Source: Styela clava
Taxonomy: Eukaryota; Chordata; Ascidiacea; Stolidobranchia; Styelidae
Length of the DNA stretch: 64,000 nt
Assembly: GCF_964204865.1 (NCBI RefSeq)
Contig: NC_135251.1
Coordinates: 13,640,001 to 13,704,000, forward strand
Reading direction: 5' to 3'
Shown here: positions 10,766 through 26,124 of the stretch, piece by piece
Numbering within the stretch: position 1 is the stretch's first letter
Layout: every line of letters begins with the position of its first letter
Position numbers and translations under genes: made by a program
The notes under the pieces: generated by a model
Told to the model about the DNA's origin: nothing
Database searches by the model: none
The model's input: the letters and a program-made list of their open reading frames with translations, nothing else

Positions 10766-13700
10766 ATGTCGAACGCTTCAACCACAACAACAACTCTCCT
10801 ACCTTCTAGTGGGGGAGCTCAGTCGGTTTTGAGTCCAGAAGACACATTTGTAGTTGCCTTCAGAGTTCTGATATATGTGAGCGGAGTGCTGGGGAACCTG
10901 TTGGTGATATTCGTCATTTTGTTTTTGAGTGAATTTCGAAAACTTACTCACTGGTAAGTCAGCTCAATTATTTGTGTGATTCTTGGATACGGTTAAGCAT
11001 TAATATAGAAAATTGGACATAGTTCAGTTTGCAGATAAGGCAGATCAGACGCCTTCGTTTCACAAGCTAATTCACTCAATTCTCGCAACTACTCACAACT
11101 CTGCGCATGCCAGATAATTGTAAATTTATAGTAAAAAAAAAAATTCGCGATGCATAGCTAAAATTTGCGGTCAATAAGCATTATTTAATTATATATAACT
11201 GTATTGGAAGTATGTATTATGAAATTTAAAGATTATGAGTTTGACTACGATTATAAAATGCAATCAAATGGAATAGCAAGGTGAAATGCAATTGCGAAGT
11301 GCATTCTTGGAAGTAGGATTCTACAACTAAATTATTACGTAAAGAAAAACATTTCTTACAAAAATCAATAAACCTCTTAATCATATTTTTAAAAGGTACG
11401 TTCTCCAACTTGCCATAGCTGATTTTCTTTTTCTACAAACTTTACCGTTCAAAATATCTGAGCAAATTCACGGAAGATGGATATATCCGGTTGGAATGTG
11501 TCGAGCACTACAGACAATATTGTTCTTCAATTACTATGCTTCTATTTTGTTCCTGATGGTGAGAAATTATTCCTTAGAACATCTTAACGTTATACAATTG
11601 TTTCAAGTTCACACATATATATGTATATTCAATTAAACGAGGTATTGTGATCAAACAAATTAGGCTACATGGATAGTGCATTTAGTCTCCGAACTAATGT
11701 CGTGTGCATTAGGTTTCCAAAGCCCAGTTAGTTCTATGTTATTCGTGGAGAATTATTATTGTTTCCACACATTCAGCGCTACCAAACATATTGAAATGTA
11801 ACTCACACGAAGCCTGGAGCATCTACTTTAGCGGATTCTCGCTGCTTGATAAATCGTGTATTTTTGTGTGTTCTTCCGTTGTTATCTGTTATCATATATT
11901 TGCTAACTATATATTTCAGATAATGGCAATTGATAGATATCTTGCCGTGTGCCACGCCCTGTCTTCTCGTGTCCAACGCTTGCGATCACGTGCATACTCC
12001 TACTTTATAACTGCGCTTACTTGGGCAATAGCCCTGGCTATGTGCATACCCGTGATGATGTACAGCGACACCGTCGGAATCAAACCCACATGTTTCTGCA
12101 CGTGAGTTTTTCATTTTCATTTTACCTAATGCCATATATATTGTGATTTGTTGCGTTATACAAAACCCTTATGTATGAAATTTCAACATCAACCCAAATC
12201 AGGCGATTCAAATTCACCTAAAAACTATACTGAATTTTAAAGTTTGAATTAAAAGGATTTCAGTAGAGATATTTTATTTTTATCTGAGATTATAAACTTT
12301 TCTGTTTGTATTTTTTTTTTTTCAATTACCATTAAAACGCTTTGAATATTTATAAAATATTGCCCGATGTCACATCCTGTTTTTGTTTTATTGTGTTTTG
12401 CCTGTTTTTGGGGAACGGGCACGTACTTGTACGTATGTAACATTTTTATTAAGTTATGCCCGTCCTCGAGGTCCTCTGTATTTTGTTTGTCCCTTTGTCG
12501 TTGTTTTGTGTTTTGTTCGTATCAGAGTGACCAAATAAAATTGATTGATTGATCGAATATTTCAGATTACAATTTCCAATCGACCGTGACGAATGGTGTC
12601 ATAAGCATATGCAAAACCTTACACAAGAGTGCTATGAGGATGTGTTTGATGATGTTCACGGCGAATCATGTATGACTAATAAACCTGTAACTTCGGGAAG
12701 TGGAAGTGGATATGACTGGTTTGAACTGGGAAGTGGTGATTTATTCAGCGGTTTGACATCAGATATAGACTTTGGAAGCACTGGCACAGTACCATTTGAT
12801 GAAATACTTCCTGAACCGTAAGAATTATACTTACTTTGCCTTTTCGGTATACTAAACTTTGCATTGTATTTCGACTGAATTGCAAAATAATATTTTATAT
12901 TTGATTTTGAAGGTATGTGGACAACCAATATAGTCGCCCTTTGTTCTGCTACAAATGGGGATATGAATGTTTTCTCGAGAATTAACTTCCTTTTCCCCTT
13001 CCGTTATAATGACCAATGAAAAATAATTTGAAGATGATGTAACAATTTTGCACTTTGCCACTTTTTTGACCCAGATCGATTTTTAAACATGGTTCTAAAC
13101 ATTGGCTCGTTTTCGTGGTTTTGATAACTTTTTGTTAAATTGTAGTTGAGTTTCCGAAATCTACGTATATATCAAATCCCTCATTCGTTATGTTGTATTG
13201 TGAGAATTAAATTAGTTGCAGTAATAAAAAATTATTCTCGGAAAAGCTGCGAGCAAAGTCTTAGAGTTAGAACTTTTAATTGGCATGTAGCTGAATATTT
13301 GAATGAAAATGATGGCTGTGGACATGTAAACTAGTTTATAAACGCCAATTCATTCTCAAATTAGGCATCAAGAATCTTTCAATGTCAATTTATAAAAATA
13401 ATATTTCTGGCGTAAAGAGCAGAGGAAACATCCATCTACCGTAATCACAATCCAATCCATTTTTTCATTTTCACAATGCAGAAGCACTTCTGGCGCAAAC
13501 GAAACATTCTTCCGAAACGGGTGTATTTATGACACTGAAAGAAAGGGATGGTTTGTGTTCATATATTTCAACTTTGTGGTCATGTTTTTACTACCATTAC
13601 TGGTGAGTCACACACTTAAATAAAAATATTATAACATATGGTCTCAACTACGCAACAACAAACCGTTTCATGACTTAACTTTATACTTTTATGATTAAAG

Positions 13701-15926
13701 CACCGTAAATCAGTAATGCATTATAAGTATGGTTATGTAAAGCTGTAGCCTACCTGCGTTCAAGGTTCTCTTATTTTAATAGATAATCAATGTATTATTC
13801 AGGTCATTTCTCTCTGTTACACCCTGATCGTTGTTCGGTTGATGAAAACAAACGTTACAGACGGTGGTCGTCGAAGCTCCAATACAGAATCTACACGCTC
13901 AGGTGGCAAGGATAGTACGAAAAAGATCTGGAGAACAAATCGAAGAAAGTCATCTTCTGCGTCAACAGGCCGTACTTACCGAGAAAAAGTCAGGGTGACG
14001 GTGATGTGCGCAGTTTTAGTCTTGCTCTTCATTCTGTGCTGGCTTCCTTTTCATTCCGTACACTTGGCGAAGATCGAAGGAATAACAATTCAAGATGTAA
14101 GTTTTGCCTTCGTGTGTTCCCATTAGTGCTATATTTCGTGTACATTTGCTTAGGTTTGTGCAATGAATGTGCAGCAATTACCGGTTTATTGGTCATGGTA
14201 GGTAGAGGGGCTTTATCGTTTACCGGAGGTTCAATCTTAAACTTGGTAATTCGCGACTATTAGCGTGAACTGAAACAAACAGATCTAATCGCACAAAGTC
14301 TTGGAAAGAGCAGTGTAACGAAGGCTGCGTGTGAGGACCATTTGCAATGGCGATGAGGTTGATCTATTATGCAGCGTCGGTTGACTGTATTTTGTTGTTG
14401 TAATGTCCATGAAATACTGCTATATATATTCTATGTCTTATATTTGGTCTATGACGATAGAACGTGCTAGAACTACTCTTTGTGAGTGACGGACGTATAT
14501 GTTGTATTTCTATTTACTTTCATGCAATATAATATATTCTGTGAGCAATTGAAACCTGTGTTACTTGGATTCAAGCCCTTGAATATTACAGTTATAATCA
14601 CAAGAGTATGCTCAAGAACACACTTTAATTTTTGAATCAATAGAAGAACATATACCATGAGCATATCGTACAACATTCATAATGCGTTTTCAAATTCTAT
14701 TGTTTTTTATGTACTCCAAATTTTGCTTGGCTGTTCCATCATTCAGATCTGACCCTGCGTAACAATCGTGCATCCTTTTTTGTGAGTCAGTTTCGATTCG
14801 TGACTCTTCGGGAGCTGACATTTCTGTATGCGATTTGTGTTACGGAGTTAAAAGGCAAAAACGATACTCACACAGAAAATTCTCTTCCAATGGAAACGAC
14901 TAAAAACCTACGAAACTTTAATTTGCATGCATCTCTTTGTTTATGCGATCACAATTGTGACGGTTCTGGTCAGTTGTAACTTGCTGTTGAATCATGTCAT
15001 TACATTGGTGGCCCATACAGTGGCGAAGTACGGTTACTTGTTGACGCAAACAAATTGGAAGAAACATATGGAAGTAGTTTCACTATTCTATTGGTCCGCG
15101 TTCATATATTATCCATTCATATTTAGCTATTCATTTATATATATATATATATTTTGCATTTGCAGGATAACATATGTTCAAGATTGGCGATCGCAACATC
15201 ATTACTTGCTTATCTTAACTCAGCTTTCAATCCGTATCTGTACAACTTCCTCGGAACTTTTCAAAAAAGAATGAAGTACGTTTTACCCTGGGGGATTATA
15301 AGAACATGTTAGAATGTTACAATTAGGGGCGTCCAAGCATAGCGATACGAGGGAGAGTGATATGTGCCACCCCTCGCACTGTATTACGTCCTATTTAGCC
15401 CTCGGTGGTATCGTCTCGTGTTTTTCAAATGAGAAAATATATTTCATGATTGGCTAGGCATAGCTGTATATTACTATGGTAATGTTCATGAAATGCTAGA
15501 AAAGCAATTTTGCTCAAAAACAGCAAGAATTCAGCAAAACGAGTCATACATCCATTTCCTGTTCATTTGAAATTAATGAGTAACCCGTCATTCCTTCCAT
15601 TGCTGACAAACCAGTAGAAGTAGATATTTATAAATTTCTTTTTTCAAGATTACTTTGCCGCACTACGTATTATTATCATATTTCTAATATTTCGATTTCG
15701 TTAATCCAGACAAATCAAAAACCACAAGAGAATGCAGAGCTTCCTATCAGCGACAGGACTGACTCGTCTCGGTGGCGGTCGATCTAATTCGATTGTTACT
15801 TCAAGTGACGGATCAAAAACAAAGCATAGATCTGGAAGTGTTCCTTACGTCAGTGAAGCCCGAGGAAGTGTTCAAAAAGAGCGTAAGTTAGCTAAAAGTA
15901 TCTCACATGTTGCGGACTATTGCTAG
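10766..15926 (+). CDS. Class A (rhodopsin-like) peptide-type G protein-coupled receptor, 8 coding exons
   Basis: Exons: 10766-10953, 11396-11558, 11920-12101, 12566-12817, 13482-13602, 13803-14096, 15166-15275 and 15710-15926. All are bounded by AG/GT with matching phases, giving 508 codons plus TAG. TM1 carries GNLLVIF (residues 43-49). TM2 is LAIADFLFLQTLPF. TM3 has the conserved Cys (GMCRAL) and ends in DRY (122-124). TM5 is followed by a basic, Ser-rich loop 3, TM6 has CWLPF, and TM7 has NSAFNPYLY (the NPxxY motif). NAS at residue 3 is a glycosylation site. The tail is Ser/Lys-rich. The second extracellular loop is about 110 residues and highly acidic. Motifs resemble the somatostatin/opioid/galanin or PAR-like peptide receptors, but I cannot name a ligand. 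It should act at the plasma membrane through G proteins. Confidence 0.88.
12372..12557 (+). repeat. Likely 3' end of a truncated LINE, with (TTGA)n tail
   Basis: The segment in GPCR intron 3 ends in gaccaaataaaattgattgattga, that is an AATAAA followed by a short TTGA repeat. Before it is a TTTTG/TTTG-rich stretch with tgcccgtcctcgaggtcctc. A simple-repeat tail right after AATAAA is typical of 5'-truncated RTE/CR1-type non-LTR insertions. No reverse transcriptase is left, so the family is a guess. Confidence 0.4.
13070..13330 (+). repeat. Dispersed repeat, relative of the 23.4/25.5 kb inverted pair
   Basis: GPCR intron 4 contains gttttcgtggttttgataac, then agttgagtttccgaaatcta, agttgcagtaataaaaaatt and atgaaaatgatggctgtgga in order. 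The same ordered landmarks, diverged, occur at 23405-23700 and (inverted) 25500-25835, and partly at 41340-41500. It is non-coding. Confidence 0.55.
14876..14968 (+). other. Possible symmetric cassette (or pseudo-) exon in the GPCR gene
   Basis: This 93-nt segment lies between the TM6 exon and the TM7 exon. It has a cacag acceptor and a gtcagt donor, is open, and is phase 0 at both ends. It would insert 31 residues including the hydrophobic stretch LICMHLFVYAITIVTVL between TM6 and TM7. Skipping it gives a C-to-NPxxY spacing (about 46 residues from the Cys of CWLP) normal for class A receptors. The skipped form is therefore taken as the main model. Confidence 0.35.
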
Positions 15927-18900
15927 TGCTATTGTAACAAGAGTATGCTCATAAGAATTTTGTGTAATAGAATGTTCGGGTTGACCTAGAAATGCTTTAA
16001 TCATACAACATTTTCTATACATTCACAGGTATACCGCTAAGGACTATGGATAGCAGTGGAAATTTATAATGGGATTAGGATAAAAGACTTTAAGACAATG
16101 AATGCACTTTCAGTGAATTTGTTACAACAATTATTGCAACATATCGTGCAACTTTTGAATTCTTCAACTTATTTTATGATATTTTTCCATGAAAGATGTA
16201 AACACTTTCAGTTCAGTTCAAGCTTCGTGGTCACGGTGTAATGACTTAAATAAGCTCAGCCTAACCGGAGAAATTCCGATAGCTTTTTAGTAGTTATCGA
16301 TCTGAAATGTAGACTGCCATTTTTTCCCTATATTTTTTTCATACCTTACAGTCCAATATTTCTAATGCGTAAATTTATAGTATTTTTTCCTAACTCTTGT
16401 CTGTGCAGTATGGAAAAAATATTGACAGTTAGCACTTGTTTCAAATATTTAAGCGCCCGCCATTAAAAAGCACGGTGAAATACTTTAAAACCGAGTCCAT
16501 CCTAGCATTTTCAGAACTTTTTTCGTTTTTAAGCTTCTAAACTAAAATTCCTCTATAAATTTAAAATGAAAGCCCAGTTATTCATTCGTTGAATTGTGTA
16601 ATTATTAGGCTATCACAAATACCACCAGGGAAGTTTAAAAACGTGGATACGTCCGCAGGCACACTTAGTTTGTGCGGTATATATTTCATATTCCGCTATA
16701 CCTTTAACATCTTGAATTTTCTGTACAGCTATTTTTCTTGTAATAATATAATTCCAGTCGTCAATTTCAGGATTAGTAGTGTAAAACAACTAGGAGGTTT
16801 ACTAATACCATCATATTCCCAAACTTCAATCCGTTATTAAATGCGACAATCTCAAGCAACACTCGAACGTTTTGGGACAATATCAATTTACTGTTATCTA
16901 ACTCACAATTTCAATTTTTGTTTTATTTTTCAATAACCATGCATACGATTGTCATTTTAAAGCAGGCTATTTGAATTTTTTTGACACAAATGCTTAATCA
17001 TACGAATATATGTAATCAGACAAATCTTGGTGTCATAAGATGATTTCATTAGGAGCTTACGTATACACTCAGTCCGCAGAGTGCCAGAATATCCCGATGG
17101 CGGTAGGAAAGAGAATTTATTGATTTTGTCAAACCAGAAAATGAACATACACGTATATATATACAAAACAAAGACTCAAAGTTCTCAGTATATGACTGGG
17201 TGGTAACGATACGACTGATAAGGCCATAAGGTGAAAACTCGGATGAAGCCGAATCTTGAAGTTGCTGGTTATACAGTAGAAACCTAAGAAATAACTCGTT
17301 TTGGAGGCCACTTCCTAGGTAAAAAGTTCCGTAAGTAGGGATGCATTTTTACCTGTAAATGCCCTAATTCGTTCCGCACAATACTCGGACATAAAATTTG
17401 TATTATTACTTATCGATTTTAACCGGTAAGTATGTTGATAGGTATTTGTCTGTTTGTCTGTTAGATGCACGCGATATCTCACGAAAGCGAGATTGAATCT
17501 GCATGTGCATTCATTATATGTCGTACCAGAAGCCTATTGATTTTGGATGAATTATGTCGTATAATTAGCGAGTTAATAATTAATTAGTGATGGGACACAA
17601 GGTGTAACTATGGAGTAAGAGCGCTGTTTTGGGGGATCCCCTAACTTTCGATCGATAAGTCTTCGGTCTCTGACCGATATTCTCGTTTATATTATTGGTT
17701 TGAAAAAAACGTAACAAATACACAAGATTACTGCATAATAAATAAAAAGGTCCACATGAAAAGAAGAAAGAGCTATGCGAAGGCCGTTGAGAGGGGGGGG
17801 GGGGCGGTCGGCGGAGGTAAGAGGAGGCAGAAAAAGTTCACAGCTGAGAGAGAACGCAATGTAAAAAACGAAAAACGAACACATCAAATTCAAAATCATA
17901 ATTTACTCTTTTTTATTTTGCTTTTCAGTTTTTCATTTTATTTTTTTCGCTTTGCTCATTCGTTTTTTATTCGTCTTCGGACTGAATTTCGCTGGCAACT
18001 TAGATTGAGTGAGACACATTGTACGTACCAGCCAGAAACAAACGGGACAGTGGGATGGCAGATAAATGCTGGGCGCCTGACATGGCAGATAACACGACTT
18101 TAATTTTTATATTGCTCGCTAAACCATTCGTTGATTCAGAAAAACCCAAATGTTATTACGCGCCCATCATCATATTCAAATGAGTGAACCCAATTCTCAA
18201 ATTTCTATCCGACATTGATGGAGATTCAAGACCGGAAATCGTGTTTTATTTTTCGAGTCGGCGCTGACTTAAATATTTCATGTCGGATGTTATGATTATA
18301 TTTTTGCTTACCGCCAACTTAAACTGAACGATATTGTCATCAACGACGCTGGGATTAACGATAACCTCCTCGATAGATACTAAATAATATTTGAGAGCTA
18401 TTTTATACGATCGAAATTGTAAGAAATGAAAACATTTTCTGTTATGTTCGGTCACTATCGAAACCGAGGATGAAAACAATTCATTACGACACAATTTGCT
18501 CTTAGATTTATTGCCGAGGCCGCACAAACTATCTCGACTAAATTGAAATATACGATAATAATTGTAAAATATTTCAAATCAAAAACATCGTGTTATATAT
18601 ATAGACGTGTTATAACTTATAAGCACTTCAAGTCGGCGCTAATTGAAATCGGTTGACTTCGATTACGATAAAAAATGTAATAATTGTAAAATATTTTGAA
18701 TGAAAACGGCGGCGGTAGGATATGTGCGCCATATTCGGTATTCTTATAAACACGAAAAACGATATTTAGAGGTCGAAATATGCGAAAATTAAATTCAAAT
18801 TGAACATCCCCGTTTCAAGCACTGCACTTATTTAACCTAAAATAGACAAATATCATTACATGCGTTTTTTTATGTTTTCGTATGTACAAAGTTTTACGTC

Positions 18901-19871
18901 AGCGGAAGCAAAATTTTAAGATAAAGAATTTTCGTTAGGTTGGATTTTTCGTATTCAGAGTCTTTCGTAGGTAGAGTTCCTACTGTAGGCTACCTATACC
19001 AAGCATGCTTAGACATACCGCTTTACCCATGGCAAAATAACAAGTAGAAAAGACGATATAGGAGCACCACATGTAGATAGAATGACAACTAATAGATAAC
19101 TACGTCCTCGCCTGGAACTGAATTTTCTTACACAACGATAATGTTATCTGAATATACTCAATGTCCGCGAGTAACACTTTTTTTCATGCAATTTTGCCCG
19201 GAGCAAATTCGAAAGAAGTCAAAAGCTCGTGAAGTTAATAACATTATCAGAGAAACGAAGTTTGAAGCGCAATTTCGCAATGCGAAACAGGGGCTACTTT
19301 TTTACATTGAATGTATGCTAACTAACTCGTCGCTGATTTAATTGACAGGCAAAAAAACTTTCGTAAGAAAAAAAAAGAGTAAATTGGCATTGGCTCCAGT
19401 CGCATTGTGTATTCCGCATGAAGGATGAACCATTGATCGCTACAGTTTGAAGTTAGTGCTTTCTCAAAGGTGAATATCTACGGCACGCGCATGATGAAGG
19501 GACGACTTTCATCAAAGTTGTAACAATATCGCGACAGGTTTTTGGTTAGAGCGCAGCCGACTAAACGTGTCAACTATTTTACTGGAGCATCTCCTGAAAT
19601 ATATTACGGTAATTGGTAAATGCTGTATATCAACTGCGTCACAAGCACCCATTGCCTCATCTCGCCAGGCAATATTGTGCGAAAATTAAAACATATTCCA
19701 CACCCGATTCCAACGTCTTTCCCTACTATCCTACTATATCGAAATATGCTTCACTACAGAGACACTGTCACTAATCCTGCAAATAGTTCTGAAATCCACT
19801 TAGTATAGTGAAAAAATACAAATTGTCTTTGGCCTGCCAGCTGGAATAGGCATTAGGCATTTTCCAATTAC
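15927..19871. other. Intergenic region between the GPCR and eS25 genes
   Basis: I see no supportable gene here. The segment just after 15926 is the GPCR 3'UTR. A dispersed repeat lies at 17425-17686 and a 13-14 base G homopolymer at about 17791-17804. Two AT-rich, related sub-blocks near 18545-18610 and 18660-18710 both contain ataattgtaaaatatt. Candidate ORFs are short and compositionally random. Confidence 0.55.
17425..17686 (+). repeat. Dispersed ~260-bp repeat (GATATCTCACGAAAGCGAG type), copy 1
   Basis: The landmarks tttgtctgtttgtctgttag, gatatctcacgaaagcgag, tgaatctgcatgtgcattca, aattagtgatgggacacaag, cgatcgataagtc and ggtctctgaccgatattctc occur in this order. The same order is found at 28657-28912 with moderate divergence, in the same orientation. 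It is non-coding and its class is unknown. Confidence 0.75.
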
Positions 19872-19872
19872 A

Positions 19873-19878
19873 TTTATT
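19873..19878 (-). terminator. Poly(A) signal of eS25
   Basis: AATAAA on the minus strand lies about 45 nt downstream of the eS25 stop codon at 19922, the usual spacing for a short ribosomal-protein 3'UTR. Confidence 0.6.
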
Positions 19879-19921
19879 TTATAACCTAAAACAGATGCAA
19901 TGATCTTGAATGAATCCCATC

Positions 19922-22717
<2,796 letters not shown>

Positions 22718-22829
22718 CTTGACGTCTCGGCGTAAAAGAACGTGCGAATCGTATTCGCGTTGTTAGACCGCGAGAGGCGCAGCAGAGCAGTCGGAGTGTT
22801 TAGGAGCTAACGTTATTTCGGACTGATTT

Positions 22830-22965
22830 GGATAGGATAGGATTTAAATATTTATCCCGAGGAAGAGGAAAATAGGACGGCTTAACCATATGGCGAACCG
22901 CGACCTCTCGTCCGGTCACCATTCCATGTCGGGTATGGGATTATTTAGTTATTTGTTTTCGAAAG
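22830..22965 (-). repeat. SINE family member, 3' half
   Basis: The plus strand shows ggataggatttaaatattta, then ggcttaaccatatggcgaac, cgacctctcgtccggtcacc and attccatgtcgggtatggga. These are the tail and body of the 21661-22006 SINE in the same (minus) orientation. The tRNA-like head is missing. Confidence 0.7.
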
Positions 22966-23404
22966 CAAGGACTTGTAATTGCATCTTGCATGCTGGCCAC
23001 TTTTGTTTCTAAAGATGTTCAATAGGTAAATTGATCCAATTGAAAATCGTTACGCGTAAAGAATGAAGGAGTAGGGGCTTTAAAAATAAGGAGATATCCA
23101 CAAGCATGATAAAACGGTAGAATTTATTGAATATAAAAATAGTTTTCATAATAATACTAAATGGACAGTTAATTGGACACGTTTAGTGGCCATAACGATC
23201 GTTTCAAAATTTTGTTGTTATTGTTATTTTCTTTCGTCATTATCATTAAAAAATCGCTTTTCTCTTCGAATACTGGACCAATGGACCTTTCTCCGAGCAT
23301 CGTTTTCCTTGTTTACTTCGAGACATTGGCCAATCAGCAAGATGCAAAAAGTAACGTAACAATGCCCCCTTTTCGCATCCGCTCAGACACTTTTCTCACT
23401 CAGA

Positions 23405-23790
23405 CAGATTTTCAAGTGTGGTTGTAAACATTGCCTCGTTTTCGCGTTTTTGAACTCTATTCGTTAGTTTTCAGTTGTGCTTCGGAAACTTAAATATAAA
23501 TCAGATAATTCAATGATCACTCTGTCTTCCTAGGAGTTTTAATTTGATTGCAGTAATAAAAATTAGTGTAGAAATAGCTGTGATAGACTAGCCTGAAATT
23601 CTTTACCGGTACTTTTAAAAAAAAGATTGTTGTATGTGATGAATCATAATGATGGTTTGTAACAATTACCCCATTTTACAGGCGCCAACTCGCAAAAGCA
23701 CTCTTAAAATAGCCCCGAAAATTTTGCAATGGTAAAGTATAGGAAGAATTATCCGGGGGTCAAAGGTCGGGGAAAGGTCCATTGCTTTGG
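23405..23790 (+). repeat. Left arm of a long inverted-repeat pair
   Basis: The landmarks gtggttgtaaacattgcctc, aatcagataattcaatgatc, actctgtcttcctaggagtt, aattagtgtagaaatagctg, ggcgccaactcgcaaaagca and ttgcaatggtaaagtatagg occur in order. All reappear inverted at 25258-25835. With about 1.5 kb between the arms, this is a foldback-type or long-TIR element, or two opposed copies of one repeat. Confidence 0.7.
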
Positions 23791-24354
23791 AATTTTCAGT
23801 GGTTCAAGATTGATTTTTTTGCCAGAAGGCTATTACTTTCATTTATTCCTGAATTTTCTATGAATCTTATGAGATCTAATATTTCATCCAAAATTGCGCT
23901 GTATTAATTTTTAATTATGGGAACACGGTTTTTAATCCGCCAAGCGTGACGGCTGACTGCGAAAATTCTTGCGACTGAAAACCCGGAACTTTTTGAGGGT
24001 ACGGTACCGTTAACGTCAAAGGTAAACCCTGCTTCGCTCTAGTCCACGTGTCCATATATTTGAGCGTTGCTCTCTTGTATTTCTATGTGGATAATTTTTA
24101 CGTCACAGTAATTTACTAGTTGGAAAACGTTGGTTTCATTCTTTTGTATGTCTAATATTTGGCCAACAGATTTCAGTATATTTGTCATCGGCTCTCAGAA
24201 GTTTTGAGTTGCTTTTCATAATTTTTGTGGGTTGCAAAATAATGGTATAAACTCAATTTTGCATTACTGTTATTGTTTTTGTCCCAGTTACATACAGTAT
24301 TTGTGGCATGCTGGGTCTACGTCCTCTACTGAGACAGTTGAAGTAAAAAAAGTT

Positions 24355-24500
24355 TTGACCCTGTTTACGATTTACATATTTATCCCGGGGTTGAGGAAAT
24401 CACATTAGGTGGCATTATCGTATGACAATCCACGACCTCGTCCGGTTACAAGTCCATGTCAGGTACGGAGTTAGTTAGCCAGTTATTTGTTTCAGATGCA
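24355..24500 (-). repeat. SINE family member, diverged 3' part
   Basis: Plus-strand landmarks atttacatatttatcccggg, gacctcgtccggttacaagt and ccatgtcaggtacggagtta correspond to the tail and body of the SINE at 21661-22006. The copy is more diverged and lacks the B-box head. Confidence 0.65.
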
Positions 24501-25257
24501 GCGGGGACGTGGACATCTTGCACATGATTATCTAACCTACATACCCACACGAATTAATCATAGATGTGATGGCAAGCGTATTCCCCCGGCCTATAGTCAA
24601 TTGCGGAAATATTGTATGTCTCTTTTTGTACCATTTTTCTTGATTATCAGTGTCGCTACAATATTTCATGCACGACGGTAATAAAATGAATCTCTATTCC
24701 TAACGATGAATATGATGCCATACTGCCAAGCCGATATCAAATACTGCTTCGGCTACTCTTGTCACAAAGGTAGTTTTTGGGTTTTACATCAGATTTCCGA
24801 CTTCTGAATAGAATTTGCAAATGGATTTCCAAAAAAGCAATCCTATTCTGGATTACGAAACACATTTTTTGTAGCTTATGTTCACAAATATCACAACATC
24901 CTGATAATACGCTGATACCCTGAAAACAGTTATGCATGCTTTACCGGTATTACTTTATTTAAACGGGCACGGATTGTGTGTGTATTTTGATTTTTAATCA
25001 AAGACGCGGGCACTCTAAAACACTTCATCGGATTTGATATTTTTTTTATTGAAGATGTGGCGCTGTACTTTAGAAATTAGAGTGATTATCGATAATAGAC
25101 AACAAGAACAACATAATAATAACAAAACGATCCAAAATTTAGGGGTGGGCAACATACAGTCCGCGGGCCGACGCATCATTCCTGAAAGTTGCCGATCGCT
25201 CTACTCTTACCACACTGTCAGTGCGAGCTGGGGAAATAAACAATTGTCTAATTGAGC

Positions 25258-25835
25258 AAACAATGGAAATTTCCCCGACCTTTGACCCCCGAAAAGTCCT
25301 CTCATACTTTACCATTGCAAAATTGTCGGGGCTTATTTTAAGAGTGTATTGTAAAAGTATATAAGTATAAGTTTATTTCGACTCCATAATCAGCATAACA
25401 ATAAAATGATTGGTAAAAATAAATAAATAAAAACTGGTTATGAAATCAGAAGATCAAACAAAACCTCAGATAAGGTTAAAACGTACAGAATGTATACAAG
25501 ATGAAAGGTTTTGCCAAGAGTGGTTGGCGAGTTGGCGCTTGTAAAATGGGGTATGTGTTTGAAACCATCATTATTATTCATCGCATACGACAATATGTTT
25601 TTTAATAAAAGTGCCTGTAAAGAATTTTGGCCTAGTCTATCACAGTTAATTCTACACTAATTTTTTATTACTGCAATTAAATTAAAACTCTTAGAAAGAC
25701 AGAGTGATCATTGAATTATCTGATTTATTATCAAATTTCCAAATCACAATGAAAACTAACGAAAAGAGTTCAAAAACGCAAAAACGAGTTAATGTTTACG
25801 ACCACGCCTAAACATCTGTCTGAGCAATGACATTT
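25258..25835 (-). repeat. Right arm of the long inverted-repeat pair, with internal insertion
   Basis: Reverse-complemented, this arm follows the landmarks of 23405-23790. It includes aatcagataattcaatgatc and actctgtctttctaagagtt with high identity. About 170 bp around 25350-25520 has no match in the left arm and looks like a later insertion. It is non-coding. Confidence 0.7.
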
Positions 25836-25983
25836 GTCATTGGTCTGAGGTCTGAGTGATAAGTGTCTGACTATGGCTGCTAAATCGTGGATTGTGAGGT
25901 CATTTTTTACATCTTCCCAATGTTACGGAAGTAAACAAGGAAGCCGATGCGCATGGGAAACATCCATAAACACTTTCTTGGGT

Positions 25984-26124
25984 GCTCCCGAAGTATGCGA
26001 ACCAAGATGGCGGACTAGCCAAGAGCCTCCCGTAGTATTTATACCTAAAATTATGGCCTAACCTTAACCTAGTACACATATTACATTCCGATATCCGCCA
26101 TCTTGGTTCGCATACTTCGGGAGC
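25984..26124. mobile_element. MITE with perfect 31-bp terminal inverted repeats
   Basis: The left arm 25984-26014 begins gctcccgaagtatgcgaacc and ends aagatggcgga. The right arm 26094-26124 is its exact reverse complement. The whole element is 141 bp with about 80 bp of non-coding centre. Perfect arms suggest a young or conserved non-autonomous DNA element. Relatives with diverged arms lie at 8638-8732 and perhaps 6196-6290. I could not see an unambiguous target duplication. Confidence 0.8.

Noticed and set aside
17756..18103. 115-codon ORF with a poly-glycine run
   Set aside because: Depends on a G homopolymer in uncertain frame; sequence beyond is low complexity.
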